Under the pieces are notes generated by a model. It was not told the DNA's origin, made no database searches, and worked only from the letters and a program-made list of their open reading frames with translations. The position numbers and the translations under genes are program-made. Positions 12,342 to 25,800 of a stretch of DNA of 64,000 nt are shown piece by piece. Origin of the DNA: Taxillus chinensis (lineage: Eukaryota > Streptophyta > Magnoliopsida > Santalales > Loranthaceae). The stretch's first letter is position 1, and each line of letters starts with the position of its first letter. Where the stretch lies: NCBI GenBank assembly GCA_023512835.1, contig CM042087.1, positions 48,883,682 to 48,947,681 of the forward strand, read 5' to 3'.

Positions 12342-12699
12342 ATGATTCAATTTCATCCGATTTGATTTTGAAGTACTAAACATACTACAAGGGTATAAGA
12401 GTGGTTTGAATATTGGTGGAGGATTAACCTACGATTCACCTATTCGGCGCCACTGATACATGATTCAATTTCATCCGATTTGATTTTGAAGTACTAAACA
12501 TACTACAAGGGTATAAGAGTGGTTTGAATATTGGTGGAGGATTAACCTACGATTCACCTATTCGGCGCCACTGATACATGATTCAATTTCATCCGATTTG
12601 ATTTTGAAGTACTAAACATACTACAAGGGTATAAGAGTGGTTTGAATATTGGTGGAGGATTAACCTACGATTCACCTATTCGGCGCCACTGATACATGA
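12342..12699. repeat. Three identical 118-bp tandem units
   Basis: Units start at 12342, 12460 and 12578. Each begins ATGATTCAATTTCATCCG and ends CGCCACTGATAC. I see no difference among the three, so the expansion is recent or homogenised. Not coding in any consistent frame. Too long and spacer-free for a CRISPR. Confidence 0.95.
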
Positions 12700-15014
12700 T
12701 GTAAATTCCTACAGATCTCGTTGATTTTATATGCTGGTTTTAATTAGCCTACTATAGGGGCGTAGGTTCTAAGAGACATGAGCAATTAAGGTATGCTCCA
12801 AAGGCAAGCAAAAGATAAGGTTAAGTGTTTATTTATTTATTTATTTCTATTAGACTTAGATCATCCTGATTGAATCATGAGTATCACTTGTATTAATAAC
12901 TGTTCTAGATTCCTATTTGGGTATATTTTAAAACTCATACATTTTAAAATTCTGTAAATTTAAATTCTAATAATTCAAATTCAAATTGTAATTATTAAAT
13001 AATATAATATTAAATGACCTATTATCAAAAAATTGCTAAAGCAATAATTAAAATTGAAAAAAAGAAAGAAATTCAGTAAAAGAGTTGGATCCAATCATCC
13101 CCGTAGGTTTATCCATTTTGATAGATATTTTGTATTTGTGTATTCATTCTTAATAAAAATGTATCACACTCGGTGATGAAAACACCTCACCACTCAAGTT
13201 TAATATAAATTATTTGAATACAAGGATAACTGTTGACTAGAGATGAAATTATACAATATTAAGCAAAAATTTAGAATAAATACTTAATACTAACCGGCTA
13301 CACGCAACAATCTAAATTTAAATTCCCTTAAAATATTTAACTAATAGACAATTAAGAATCTTATTTTTTTAATATTTAACTAAAATTTTTATTTATTACT
13401 ATTTAAAGAGGCGAGCAAAGCCTGAGTGTGCAGCACACCCTAACTTAGGCATAGTGCCGCCCCTACTCAAGAGCCTAATGTATTTATATTATTATATTGA
13501 TTGATTTATTTGTATAAAAGTTTGATTTATGATAATATTTTAATATTATAAGTAACATGTTATATTAATATATTAATGTTAGACTTAATGATTTGATATT
13601 AAATAAATTAATATTATATATTTTGGATAATTTGAGCAAAATAAATTTAATATTTCAAATTTAAACAAGTTTGTGTGTCAATCCTATATAAGCTTAGGTG
13701 AGTCAAGCCTAAACGAGCTTAAACAAGCTAACAGCCTAAGTTTGAGCTTCATTTAATGCTTTCCCGGCCCTAAAGCTCAATTGGGGTTTAAGTTTATACA
13801 ATTTTGAAGAAGTTCAAGTTGCTTATGTCGAAAATCATTAACAACCCTATTTAGAGACCTAACAAGACTTACCTCAAGTGAATTAGTGAATAACTTAAAA
13901 TCAATAAAATATTTAAAAATTTTATATGAATTAATTATAATGAGTGAAATTTTGAATATCGGGAATTAATGGAAGAGTTATTACTACTCGATCATCAAGT
14001 TATTGTATTATTATACAAAGACTATTATTAGTATATATAAGATTATATAAAGGTAATATTATTAAAATAAGAAATAACAAACATGATTATTTCAGATAAA
14101 GATACTTCTCTCTATATATTCATTGATGCAAATATAAATATATGCATTTTATTTAAATATAAATACAACTAGGTAGATATACATGGATATTTGAAACCTG
14201 GAAAGAAGGGTTTGAAATATTGAATCACAAGAGAAAGAGTAATTATTTCTACAAGTTTTTTAAAAAAAATGATCATTAGCTTTTGAGCTTATAGTAAGAC
14301 TTGTTTCGTGGAATCCTCGGCTTTTGAGTCTACATATATATATATTCAATTGATAGCAGCCTTTTATGAGTAGATTTTACTAGAGCATTAATTAAGTGAA
14401 ATCAGAAGTAGACTTTGATCATATTCCAGTATGGTTTGTATTTGAGAAAAAAAGTTTAATAATCATGTGATCCTTTTACATAGATTAAAAAATATTTGAA
14501 ATCTTGTAAAGTATTTGGTAGTATATGATATTTTTAAAAATAAAATTATCTTTAAAATAATAAATTTAATAAAGTTAAAATTATTTAAATCTTTTAAAAA
14601 TAACCATGCTCTCATGGTGGCAGCTTGGTAGAATCATCATATACAATCACACAAATATAAAAAAAATGGTGCGTACACATGAAAAATGAGATATATTTTT
14701 GCATGTATAATATCCTTCCAAATCACCAGATATTAAAGATGCATGTAGCCCGTGTCACATTGATCCCTTCCCAAAACAATATGCAATTGACCTTTCAGCC
14801 TTCCACGCGGTGCAAAGTATTAGAGGCCTTTTCTTCACTTGTATTTAGGTACATGCAAGCCCGGGGATATGGATATGTAGAATGTAGTCGATCTTCAAAA
14901 ACCATCACGGACGGACGAAAGGACGTGATTTTATTTCATGTATTATGGTCGACTGACTCATAGCGACGACATACGTACGTACGGACCCCACGTCATTTAT
15001 TATGATCCAACAAA
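12700..15014. other. AT-rich spacer downstream of PME copy 2
   Basis: No gene recognised. The last few hundred bases should include the 3' UTR and polyadenylation signals of PME copy 2, which is transcribed leftwards. The 94-codon frame at 14679-14963 (plus) resembles nothing I know. Confidence 0.4.
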
Positions 15015-17420
15015 CTAATCCGATAGGCCAGCGACGAAACTGACCCCGGTGGCCGGCAACCACGCGTTTCCGTCGATCAGCTGGGCCACCGTAAACTTGT
15101 TGGCCACGTTGGAATCGTTGATGACCCGGAAACCCGTCCAGTTGACTCGGTCGTTCAAGCCGGCGGAGGGCCCATAGTTGCGGTACTCGCCGTAGAAAAG
15201 GGTGGCGAGGGCGAAATCAGAGGCGTTCCACGGGAGCCAACCTTTGGGGCTTATGGCCCCACCGATGTAGGACTGCATGACCACGGTGCGGGAGTACATT
15301 TTCCAGGGTCGGCCGAGGTACGAGGTTGTCGAGGGAGCGGTGGCGTTGGCGTTGCCCCCCGATGGAAGCCTGCAAATCCGGGTCGGCGGAGATGTTGCAG
15401 AACTGGAGGGAGAAGCCGGTGGGCTCGGCCGGGTCTTTGCGCCCCTGGGCAGTGACGGTGTTCTTTTGGTTCGGGAGGCCCTTCCTGGCGAGGATTTGGC
15501 AGTTCTGGAAGACCACGGCGGCGTCGCCGAAGATGAAGTCAACGGTGCCGGTGATGCGGCACTCGCGGTAGAACTGGCGCAGGGAATGGGCGTAGAGCGT
15601 GTCCTGGTAGCCGTACACGCCGCACCGATAGAACACCGACAGATCGGAGTCTGATCGGAGTGCCACCGCCTGTTGCTTCCCTGGTCCCGCCGTGTTCTCG
15701 AACGATATGTCGCGGGCCATGAACCCCTTCCCCCTCACAGCTGCGCAAGTTCATTAATCATGCATGTGCCAACATCATCAGTGTCAAAGTGTCGTATGGT
15801 TCGGGCAATTAATTACTTAACACGATATTGATTGAAGTGAAGTGTTGGTACTGATGAGTAAAGAAAGTAACACGACTGTTGTCGGCAGAACTTGACGTGG
15901 ACCAGGTCGAAGCCATGGGACAGACAACTCCAACAGTACCACTGTTTCATACCTTAATTACCGTTATATATACCCTTTGAGAATAGTTGCCCGCACTACC
16001 ACCGTATTGGAGACACGACCGCTGATGTCGTGTCTTTTTTGTTTTTTGTTTTTTGTTTTTAAATTTTTCCTCTTTCACAGAGTTGGTGTGTTCTATCTAA
16101 AAAGTTCAACTGTTATGCAATACAGAGTACAGACAGCGAAGGAAAAAGCAAAACAGGGGAAACAAACTAAAACAAAAACGAAAACGAAAACGAAAAAAAA
16201 AAAAACGATGCGCCTCTGTTCTTCTGAAAACTATTTTCAAATGATATATAATAGGAACAAGGGCCGGGGATTAATCTACTAAATAATGGTAGCAACTTGT
16301 TTTTTTAAAGTGGTATCGCATGTGGCCAATTTCGAAACACTTTGTCCCCATGCTTGGATATTAAAATTCATTTTCTACATTTAATAATATTATGTAGCCA
16401 AATATTTAATTAGTTAAGCACCTGAATCTCACCCTCTCCGTTTATTGTTGTCTTTCACGGTTCGACAGAAACATGCTTTTATATATAATATAATATAATA
16501 TAATATAATATAATATTTGTCTACGCGCACCTCAGTCAAAAACGTTAATAACATATTATTTACTGTACGACTACCAATTTTAAAAGGCATATATCTAAGT
16601 TCGATACCAGTGTCACATTGTGTCGGTGGCGTAACGAAGCAAACAAGCCGACCGGTCCATTCCAAAGACTCGCGTTCGTCAATCAAAAGTTTGGTCAGGA
16701 GCCCAAAAACTAAAAAAAAACAAAAACAACCAAACTTTGGCTTAAATTAAAATAAGAAGAAATGTGCAATTTGCTTACCAAATGTTGCACTGCGAAACGT
16801 GGTCCAGCCGTCCACATGGTTCCGGTTGCCAGAAATGACCGTAGAGTTCATGCCTTGCCCAATCAAGGCAATGTTCCATTTGGTCCTCTTGATCTCCACG
16901 TTTTCCTTGTACACTCCCTGCTTTACGTAGATCACGTACCTGCGCGGGCTGTGGTCCGGCGCGGCCAGCACCGCATCTGCCACGCGCGTGTAGTTCCCGG
17001 TCCCGTCCGCGGCCACCGTGACGTCGGCATTCACCCCGCCAGCCGCCGCCTGCTGCAACAGCTTTCGGTCTCCACTAGATTTAATCCACGGCGGCGGAAA
17101 TGGGTCGGCGCTGGCGGTCGATGCCCCCAGATTTTGGCGGTCGGTGGCGGCGTTCTTGCTAGAGTGTCGAGGTGCGGCCGGGGTAGTGTGACGCAGCGAT
17201 CGAAGCATCGCATGGACCAGCGTAGTGATTTGGTTGACGCTGCTGGTGACAACTCCTTTGACCAAGCTGTTGGTGATGGTGCCTTCAAATCCATCGATGC
17301 ACGTTCCCTGATTGCCGAATGCTGCTCCCAACCAGACCGCCGCATCCGAGTTTGTGTAGCCATCGACTCCGTTGTTGCCTGCCCCCAAACATACATACAT
17401 ACATACATATATATACATAC

Positions 17421-17454
<34 letters not shown>

Positions 17455-19109
17455 TAATTAATTAAGTGTCAATGCAGTCAATCTTAAATAAATGTTGGAA
17501 AGTTTTTGACAAATATATGGCACGGTTCTTAATGTTGTTTTGTTTGTGAATTTTTGGGGAAGTGAATTTAGAACCGAGCCCAAACTTGGGGTCAGGTTCA
17601 CTACATAGAATATAAAAGTTTAGTTAGAATATTAAATTATTGTGCTTTTGTTTGTTATTTTAAAAAGAATATATTTTTATAAAATAAACAAACCGAACAG
17701 TTGATTAATTTATCATTTACAAACGAAACAGATAATAAATTATTAATTAATATGAAAAAACTATGCATGTTGATACCATCACGTGTATTAATAATATTAT
17801 CCGGTTATCACAAACTAAACCTAGCACACTAGTTCTATTATCCTGTTATCACGCTAGTTTATCATATTAAGTAATATGTCAAATTATTCATGTTGAAACA
17901 AATAAGGAAAAAGATATTTAAAATTTTATATATAAATTTTTTTTATAAGGTTAGATATAGCTGGCTCCCATTAATTATGGAATCCTAAGGTTTTAATTAT
18001 GATTGTCCTTCATATGATGAGCACGTGGAATAAAATTAAAGAGAGAATAAATTAATTATATGATCGCCCTGTTATGTATATAGAAAACGAGTACCCCTAT
18101 TTCCAAAAGAAAGGAAGAAAAAAAAACCCACATCTCAAGACAGCTAAATTAAAGTTACAAAACATTAATTTTTACTTTTTTAGGGGAAAATATATTTTTT
18201 TTAAGGGAACAAGAGCAAACAAAACAGTGTGCTATGTTGCTTTTTTTTTTTTTTTGCATTTCTTTATCGAGGGAAGGAGATGCTCTCCGCTCTGTTTTTG
18301 TTTTTGGTAATAGCCAAACACAGCCCAGAATACATACATTAAGCAGCCTTCCAATCAGAAGTTAATAGAGAGGTGTGTTCAGTGGGTGTTCTACTGTTTG
18401 CCCTTCATTTACAAAGAACAGTTTTAAACACCAAGGGCGTTTCAAAAGGCTCTTTTTGTTTTTTATCAATCTCTGCTCTGTTTATATGCATGTTTTTGGT
18501 TTATAAAAAGTAACTTGTTTATGTACTTAATTTTTATTTTTAATTGATAGACTCTTAACAAATGATGAAATCATCACACACACGGATAAAAAATAAAGCT
18601 TAAATTAGATCTCCAAACACTACCCTTTTACGATCAGCTTGGATTGTGGAAATGGGTCAATATATATAAATATACATACATAATAAATGGAAGAAGAACA
18701 CACACAAGCGCAAGAAAAGAGTTTTAAGACCAGAAATATAATCTATGTTCTATATACCGCTTGGTTTGTGAGCTATAGATGAGAGTGTCCAGTTCAGCTC
18801 CTCAGCTGAGTAATCCAGCAACTCGAGACAGTCGAGGATGGCATTAGAAAGGCGGAAATCGAAGCCAAAGGCATGGGCAAACTTGGAGACAACATTAGTC
18901 ACATCTTCTATCACGACGATGGTGGACCTAATCGACTCAAGAGATGGACCCGGCGACGCAACCGCAGCCGATTCCCGATCAGATTCCGGTTTCTGAGGCG
19001 GCCTAGCCTCTAGCTGCCTAGTGCCCAGAATAAAGCAAAAGAAGAGGAAGAAGAAGCAGGGTGAGAAGGATAGTGATGTGGGTGAGTTCCTTGCGTGGAT
19101 TAGGGCCAT
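15015..19109 (-). CDS. Pectinesterase with inhibitor-type pro-region (PME copy 2), frameshifted
   Basis: Paralogue of the PME at 2797-4866, same orientation and intron phases. Exons 19109-18758, 17378-16779 and 15740-15015; introns 1379 and 1038 bp. Signal peptide ([16 protein letters not shown]), PMEI-like region ([26 protein letters not shown]), a clear pro-processing motif RKLL (in GDRKLLQQ), then the PME domain with Gln341, Gln363-Asp364 and Asp385. At 15355-15360 exon 3 has six Cs where the frame needs five. As read, the protein switches frame after about residue 446 and stops at 15217 after about 46 unrelated residues, losing the catalytic Arg and Trp of LGRPW. In the other frame the conserved C-terminus (SYLGRPWK ... 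VSFVAGLSD, stop TAG 15015-15017) is intact; with one base removed the product would be about 558 aa. So this is either a recent pseudogene or a sequence error. Exons are much more GC-rich than their surroundings. Confidence 0.9.
17390..17456. repeat. (TACA)n/(TA)n microsatellite beside the exon 2 acceptor
   Basis: ACATACATACAT and TATATATA units lie in intron 1 of PME copy 2, ending about 10 bp from the acceptor at 17379-17380. The usual pyrimidine tract is therefore replaced by alternating TG/TA sequence. Confidence 0.85.
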
Positions 19110-19174
19110 ATCATATGCAATGGTTGGGATGTGTTTTGTTCTGAATTGAAGGCATACATGGGCTTGTCTGGTCG

Positions 19175-19182
19175 AATTTATA
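19175..19182 (-). promoter_or_regulatory. TATA box of PME copy 2
   Basis: TATAAATT on the minus strand, about 66 bp upstream of the ATG at 19109. Spacing is similar to that of PME copy 1. A (GA/CT)n tract lies immediately upstream at 19201-19250. Confidence 0.55.
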
Positions 19183-19200
19183 TGTATATATAAAAAATAT

Positions 19201-19250
19201 AGAAAGAGAGAGAGATAGAGAGGGAGAGAGAGAGAGAGAGAGAGAGAGTG
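19201..19250. repeat. (GA)n tract in the PME copy 2 promoter
   Basis: A nearly uninterrupted AG run (CT on the gene's strand) just upstream of the TATA candidate. GA/CT tracts are common in plant core promoters and can bind BPC/GAGA factors; a role here is inference. Confidence 0.8.
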
Positions 19251-20705
19251 CTGTGGACATGGATACTGTATACTGCAGGGGGGGTGATCGAATGGCACAA
19301 TAAAAAGCGGTACATAAAACGCGTGGGCTGGTGCAACACTGCCACTGGCAGAGTGTTAGCGTAAAGTGTTGTTGGCCCATAGGCCTGCCGGCTCAAAACT
19401 AACCCTTTGGCAAAATATGGAAAGTGGTAAAAGAAAATACGTGGAATTGATGTGGAAAGGAAGGAAAAAAAAATTGGTGCTTGGTTAGAGGTGAAAATAA
19501 GATGGTAAAAATTTTATATTACTCGTTTATTATCAATTTTGTCTTTCATCTATGAATAAAATATCATTTGGACTAAAAAAAATGAAGCTATGGAAATATT
19601 TCTGAAAAAAATTACTGTGCAAATTTTATTCTTTTTTTATGACAAAATAGGTGTGAAAATGGGGCATACATTTCCATATTAAGCAGTAGGAAATTACATT
19701 TTCACCGATTTTTTACAATACCTAGCAGGGGGTATGTCTTATATGTAGACGTAAAATAACAATCAAAGGCTAAAAATTCATGAAACTAAAAGAAAGTTAT
19801 ATTCAATTATATATATACATGCAAAGCTTGACCACCGACAAAAGTGACGTCACATATAAACGAAACTGAATAAAGGAATCAACCGATGGCTTCGGGATGG
19901 CCACTGGCTCACTGCAACGGTGCTGCTACACGCGGTTATGTTATGGATTTATGCACAGGTGTGAAGTGAAGGGAAATGAGACCGTCACATGTAGCAAGTT
20001 CTATTCAAACTTGACAATTGGGTACCCCGTACCCTTCATTTAAACAGTAACTGATGGGTATCCAATTTTAATGAAGAGTTTTGGGCTACGAGCATAAAAT
20101 AATAATTCAACCAATACCAAATAATTTATTTAATTAAATAGTATAAATGAAGTAAACCAAAGTTATCCATCAAAAACGGTCTCTCCCTCAAAATAGACCA
20201 AAAAAAAAAGAGAGAGACTATAACTGAAATAAATGTCTACCCGAGTTTATTGTTAATAATTAACTTACAAGTTAACAAAAGTGATTACGAAGAAGTATTC
20301 TATTCGCCCAGAATAAATATGAAAATAATATGGCATAAGAGTATATGTATTCGATCTTAGCTAAATTAGTTAGCTAAAATTAGATATACTCCAATGCTAT
20401 ATTATATTTATAATTTTCTTTAAAATTTATTTTTTCTTAAACTATCCTTTCTGGCAAAACCAATCAATCCAAGACATCAATTCATTTTTTTTCCAATTTC
20501 CTCTCTATCCCTAAACAAACAACTAGTTCATCACTATTCTTTTCAATATATGTATTCCCCAACTTCTTGCTCCCAGATGGGCTTTTCTCTTCTTGGTTCC
20601 CATCTTGATTCCTCATTAGTTCGTGCCTCAAGCGGATTATACTCCTCTCCCTCTGCATGATCTTGCAAAAAAAAAAAAAAGAAATTCCTATAAAAACCCA
20701 TATCT
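19251..20705. other. Upstream region of PME copy 2, then AT-rich spacer
   Basis: No gene recognised. Presumably promoter in the first several hundred bases, then unassigned AT-rich sequence. Confidence 0.4.
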
Positions 20706-21025
20706 TAAGTAGTATTGAGAAAGTCTATGGAATGTAATTATCTGAATGGTGATATGGCCATCGATGTGAGTGCTTTGACACTAATTAGACTTGATTCAAA
20801 GTCAGGCCGAGTGGCTTATTTGTTGACTATTTGGTGATTTGTTAGTTGATCTTGCGTTTGAGCGATTTTTTTTGGTGTAATAACATCCGAATAGTAATGC
20901 GCTCATCATTTCAAACCTTTTAACCGTACTTGAGTATAATTTTGAGTTCGTAACCCCGAAAGGTCAATTATTTATTATTAGAAATTTTATGCCGTAATTT
21001 TCACGGTATTATAAATAGCTAGAGG

Positions 21026-21073
<48 letters not shown>

Positions 21074-21330
21074 ACACATTGCATTTTTCGTTTGGGCAGT
21101 GTGCATGGAGGTGGAGAGAAGAAATAAAGAGAATAATTTGGAGTGATTCAAATAGCGAATTAGCTTTCAGGTAAGTATTCCTATCTCTCTAGCACATTTA
21201 ATTGGATTGATTATTTGTACATGATTTAGGTAGAAATCATGAAAATTGGGTGAACCCTAAGATTTTGAGAAAGCTATGAAATTAATGTTAATTAACTAAA
21301 TTGATGGTTGTAACATATTTATAACGTAAT
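20706..21330 (+). repeat. Dispersed GA-bearing repeat, copy A
   Basis: Homologous over about 600 bp to 48189-48880. Shared landmarks in order are TAAGTAGTATTG, ATCTGAATGG(T/C)GATAT, TTCGTAACCC, an (AG)n tract (here 21024-21073), CATTGCATTTTTCRTTTG, CCTATCTCTCTA and TAGGTAGAAATCATGAA. The class is unknown; an old LTR or an untranslated leader carried by a repeat family is possible. Confidence 0.65.
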
Positions 21331-22089
21331 TTCTAACATGTTTGTGTGAATTACTTGTGAAAGAATAAATTTTAAAAATTAATTATATTATTTATTTTTT
21401 CTCTTTACTTTGTTGAATATATTATTATGTTAATTGCTTGTGTATGAGCATTCACTTTTGAGTGGGTTAGAGATTCAAAACCCAACAATAGTAAGGTTAC
21501 GTCATCTTCGCATGCATTTTATGCTATCATTAGAGCATCAATTATATTGTCAAGTTTATGTATGCTATGATGATAAGAACTTATGAGAAGAATAGTTCTA
21601 CTGATAAGAACTTATAATCCTAATAAGAGTTTCAATTTTAAATATTTTTATTTTGATAACAAAAATCTTCTGATCATTACATCTAATCTAACAAAAAGAG
21701 TAGGAATTAAGACTAATCACGTTAATATCCTATGAGAAGATAACAATATGGTGGAGCATTAAAGATTTGGTGGGTATCGGCCCATTGGTGTGCTAACATA
21801 AAATTAACCTAACAAAGATGAGATTGTGCAAACCCTAAGATAGATGAAGGAGACTAAAAATAATAGTAAATAGTACAACATCTAATATGTTCTAGATAGT
21901 AAAAACAACTTCAACAGATAATTCAGGGCTTTAAAATGAACTCTCAAATGATATTTTGAGTATACTTTCATACTAAGTTAAGCAAAATCTTAATTCATAT
22001 AAAAAGACATAATTTCATGGTACAAGATATCTAGTTAAGAAATTGAGTTGGATCAAGTAAAGATTAAGGTTATTTATCAACTCCTCCTT
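21331..22089. other. AT-rich spacer
   Basis: I see no gene or recognisable element between the GA-bearing repeat and the LINE relic. Confidence 0.4.
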
Positions 22090-22850
22090 GCAAGTGTGAA
22101 AGAAGAATGAGTTTGCCTTGGTTATGCAAGCTTTTACAACAAATCATCAAGGATTTTAGCAAGATCATATACTATTTTGGTGCATTATTGGCGGAGGAGG
22201 CTAAATTCAGTTTATCCCATGCGATCAGCTGGTCAACATAAAGTCACTTGGCTTGGTGACCAATAATCTATTTGATCTAAATCAATCACTAAAAAGCTTA
22301 CTTTTTTTCATCGGTTGAAAAAGCACTAAAAATCACCGACAAATATACACACCAGGACCACGTCACAAAACTTTGACTGTCCTCACACAATCACTCCATT
22401 AATTGTTTCCAAATGATTGACTCATAGTCAATAGCAACCAGCTCTTGGTGGGCCAAGCTCGTTGCAAGTCCGTTTGCATTGCACCCATGACGTACATATC
22501 TCTTCATAGAAAATCAAACTCAATGTAAAGTGCTAAATCCATTCACATAGCAGAGCAATATTGAAAGCTCTCAGATCCAGGATTCCCAATCGATCCTCTT
22601 TTTTGAGCTTGTTTAGATCCCATGCCACTAAATGATGCCAAAACTCTTCGGTCATACCTTTATAAGGATCATTATTGACACTTCGAGAAATGAAATAAGC
22701 CAGTCAGAGAACTCTTAACGAAAGTTAATCTATTGCCCTAGCTAGGACAAAAGTTTTGCGCTCCATCATCCTCTCAATCCATTCCAGAAATGGCCCAGAA
22801 AAGTCAACAAAGTCACTCGAATAGAGTCATAGGAATGTTTAGCGCTGAGG
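22090..22850 (-). pseudogene. LINE (non-LTR) reverse transcriptase C-terminal relic
   Basis: Minus-strand translation of about 22540-22740 gives GRLTFVKSSLTGLFHF and, after a frame change, HHLVAWDLNKLKKEDRLGILDLRAFNIALL. This is the post-RT segment (LvaWd.v..PK..GGLGI.dl...N.ALL) of plant L1-type LINEs. Flanking sequence on both sides is too decayed to delimit. Confidence 0.65.
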
Positions 22851-25800
22851 CATCTTTTCTACTGTAAGAAATTGAGATATATAATGCAGACATTGTCATT
22901 GGAATAAATTAAAGACCTTGACTAGCTATCACGTTGGTGGGTCAGCACAATTTGCAGGCTATGATCCAACCAAGAATGGTTGTTATGGAAAAAGACGGGA
23001 TCGACCTATGAAAGGTCATTATGGCTCATCGATCTCTACTGCTAGTCAGGGGATTTAAGGAACGTACGTATTTATTGTATAATATTAGAGATGGTGTTTT
23101 ATCTTGAGGGATGACATGGGCAAGTTGTGCCCACGAGTATGACCGTAAATTCTAATTATTGTCGTTGTTTGTTCGTCTAGTGTACGTTGTACCTGGAAAC
23201 ACCGATGTCAGCAAAAAAAAATTCACGATCTCCTTCGTTGTTTGTTGCTTCTTTTTAATATTAAACATTGTCATTTGAACTTGGCTGTTCTGAATCGTAC
23301 TATTATTTACCTCGTGATGACTTGATGTTCCACTCACGGATTTCATTAAATAAATTATCTATTTGACCGGGAAAAAAAATTATATTTTAGATCAAAAAAT
23401 TTGTTCTTATTAAAATTTAAGGTTAACATATCTAAGACTATCTTAGTTCTAGGATATATGAGAATTCTAACATATTTTTTTCACGTGGCAAAATATTATG
23501 AGTAAGATGAAATATTACGAATAAATTTCTAATGAGCATCGTAAATAAAAATATAAGTTATTCTGATAATATACTAGAATTCATATATTAACATTCTAAA
23601 ATTAATTGTCTTGTAAAAAGAGACTACCCTTACTTTTATATTAGGATGAGTTAACAATGAGACTAACAGTTCTTCCCAACAAAATCGTTTAGTAAAAATG
23701 TAACAAAAAATTTTAGGTAACCATTTATTACCAGTCAAATTTATTGAGGCAAATGTCGTAGTAATAGAGACCACTGTAAATAGTTTTCGTTTTTTAAACT
23801 ACATAGTAACTACATTTTAACTATGGCGAACAGTAGTTCTTACCATGCTAAGAAAATATCCTATTTGCCATTGTGTTATGTAATTATGTACAGCTGTACC
23901 CCGTGATAACTTGCTGTTAATTAGGCCACTCTCTAAATAGAAAATGTTACCAATTTTTGGCCTTTTACCACGCTTAAAAGTTCTCTTTTTGCTTGCCTAT
24001 TTCCTCTCTTTTTCCTTTACCAGGGTCTATCTAGGATAGAGTATTAAATGGGTGCCGGAGTGAGCCCGGCCAAAACAATAATTTTAATTTTAATCAAAAA
24101 TCTTTAGCCAATTCATTTAAAATTTTAATTTTAAAAATAATATTTTTACTTTAAATATTTTATTTTTTTAAAAAAAAAATAATTTTATTTCTTATTGGTC
24201 AACACGACCTATAAATAATTATAAAAATAATAAAATTTATAAAATATTAATATTATATATATAATTTTAATAAAATAAGTTAAAAAAATAAAAATAAAAT
24301 AAAATAAAAATAATACTGACCTATGAGCCCGTTTTAACCCAGAAAAAAATACAGGTCAAAAGTTTTTTTTTTTGATATAAAAAAAATACAGCCCTTTTTG
24401 ATATCTCTATCTAGAAATATGTGTTGTGTGTTCTGTTGGGATCAAAAGTTTTTTTTTTTATGTTCGATTGAAACAAAACCAAATAACACGAGTACTTGAC
24501 TATGTAAAGTTTGAATTGATGACTTACTCGTAGTGACCAAATTTTTTTAATTTCAAATTTTCTTTGACCTACACCATCATGAAAAAAAAGTTATAAATAT
24601 ATTTACTTCTAACCTTTGATCACTTCATAATCATTACCCAAAATGTCAAATACATATATATGTTATTTGTTGATAATTCTACGATTAACTTATACAATCC
24701 ATATAATTTTAAGCATTTTTAACAGCTCGGCTTGCATATTTACTGGAGTTAACTGTTTTCTTTTGGGCCAACAAGCATGGTAGTCAAGTCAGTGCTGGGG
24801 TATTACAGGAAAAGAAAGAAATTGCTGATACAAAAATAGTGTCGTGAAATCGTGATGGTTATGTTATCACGCAATTACCTAAAAATTATTTAACTCCGAA
24901 TAGCATTACTCAAGAAAATAACAAATTAAACAATTTTACTGTGCAAAACGATAGAAAAGAAGAAGAAAATATTGGTATTAAATAATAATTTGGTCAATAT
25001 TATTATGTTTAAATGTGATCCATTCATTAGAGCCGTTTCATGAGGTGATAATTGTAATTGATTAGTAATTACATACTAATTCATTTGGGCAATTAAATCC
25101 ATGAATAAGAAACGGTTAATTCTTCTCTCCTTTTCCGTAACCTCCCACACTATTATTATAATACATTTATTTTGATCCATGATCATGGAACAAATATTCA
25201 AGGGAAAATGTGTTTCTTGTGTGTCTAATATGTGGGTTCACCAAGCCTGCTCTCTAGAGTAATTACACCATCTAATGTTGAGAGAAAAGTTTGGAAACTA
25301 GCTATTGAAATTAAAGAATCAACAAGAAGGAAAGGCATTTGATTTCATTGAATCAATCAAAGCCATTGGAAAAAGCAAAGTCAGTCATTCGCAGAGATTG
25401 GAGGTGGTCATTTCAAATTTGAGACAACCAATTTGAATGACCTGAATATCCAGAACGTTGATATGAAAAAATTAGGCGTGGTCAATTGAAATGGTTAATT
25501 CAAATTTGGGATGACCAATTCAAATGACCAAAAGTCAGAAGTGCAGATTGCTAAAATTGTGAAGGTAGTCAATTGAAATTTTAGACGACCAATTCAAACG
25601 ATCGAAGACAATCTCTAATCAAATACTAAAAGATAATGGTGGAAGTATTTATATCGTTTTCGTGTCTTATTGCTTTCGCTTTCATATATATGTTCATATG
25701 ATTAAAGAACATAATTAAGATGTATATATATATATATTTTATATGTATATTCTAATTTACATTAGGGATGATTTATTTTCTATACGGGAAAAGGAAAAAA

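Noticed and set aside
12342..12699. CRISPR-like array
   Set aside because: Units are 118 bp, contiguous and without spacers, in a plant nuclear sequence.
15277..15654. 125-codon plus-strand frame across PME copy 2 exon 3
   Set aside because: Antisense shadow of a GC-rich conserved exon; its residues match no family.
16762..17457. 231-codon plus-strand frame opposite PME copy 2 exon 2
   Set aside because: Antisense shadow; the minus strand carries the PME sequence and correct splice sites.
19111..19396. Ser-Leu-rich frames upstream of PME copy 2
   Set aside because: Produced by the (GA)n tract in the promoter; the real start is the ATG at 19107-19109.
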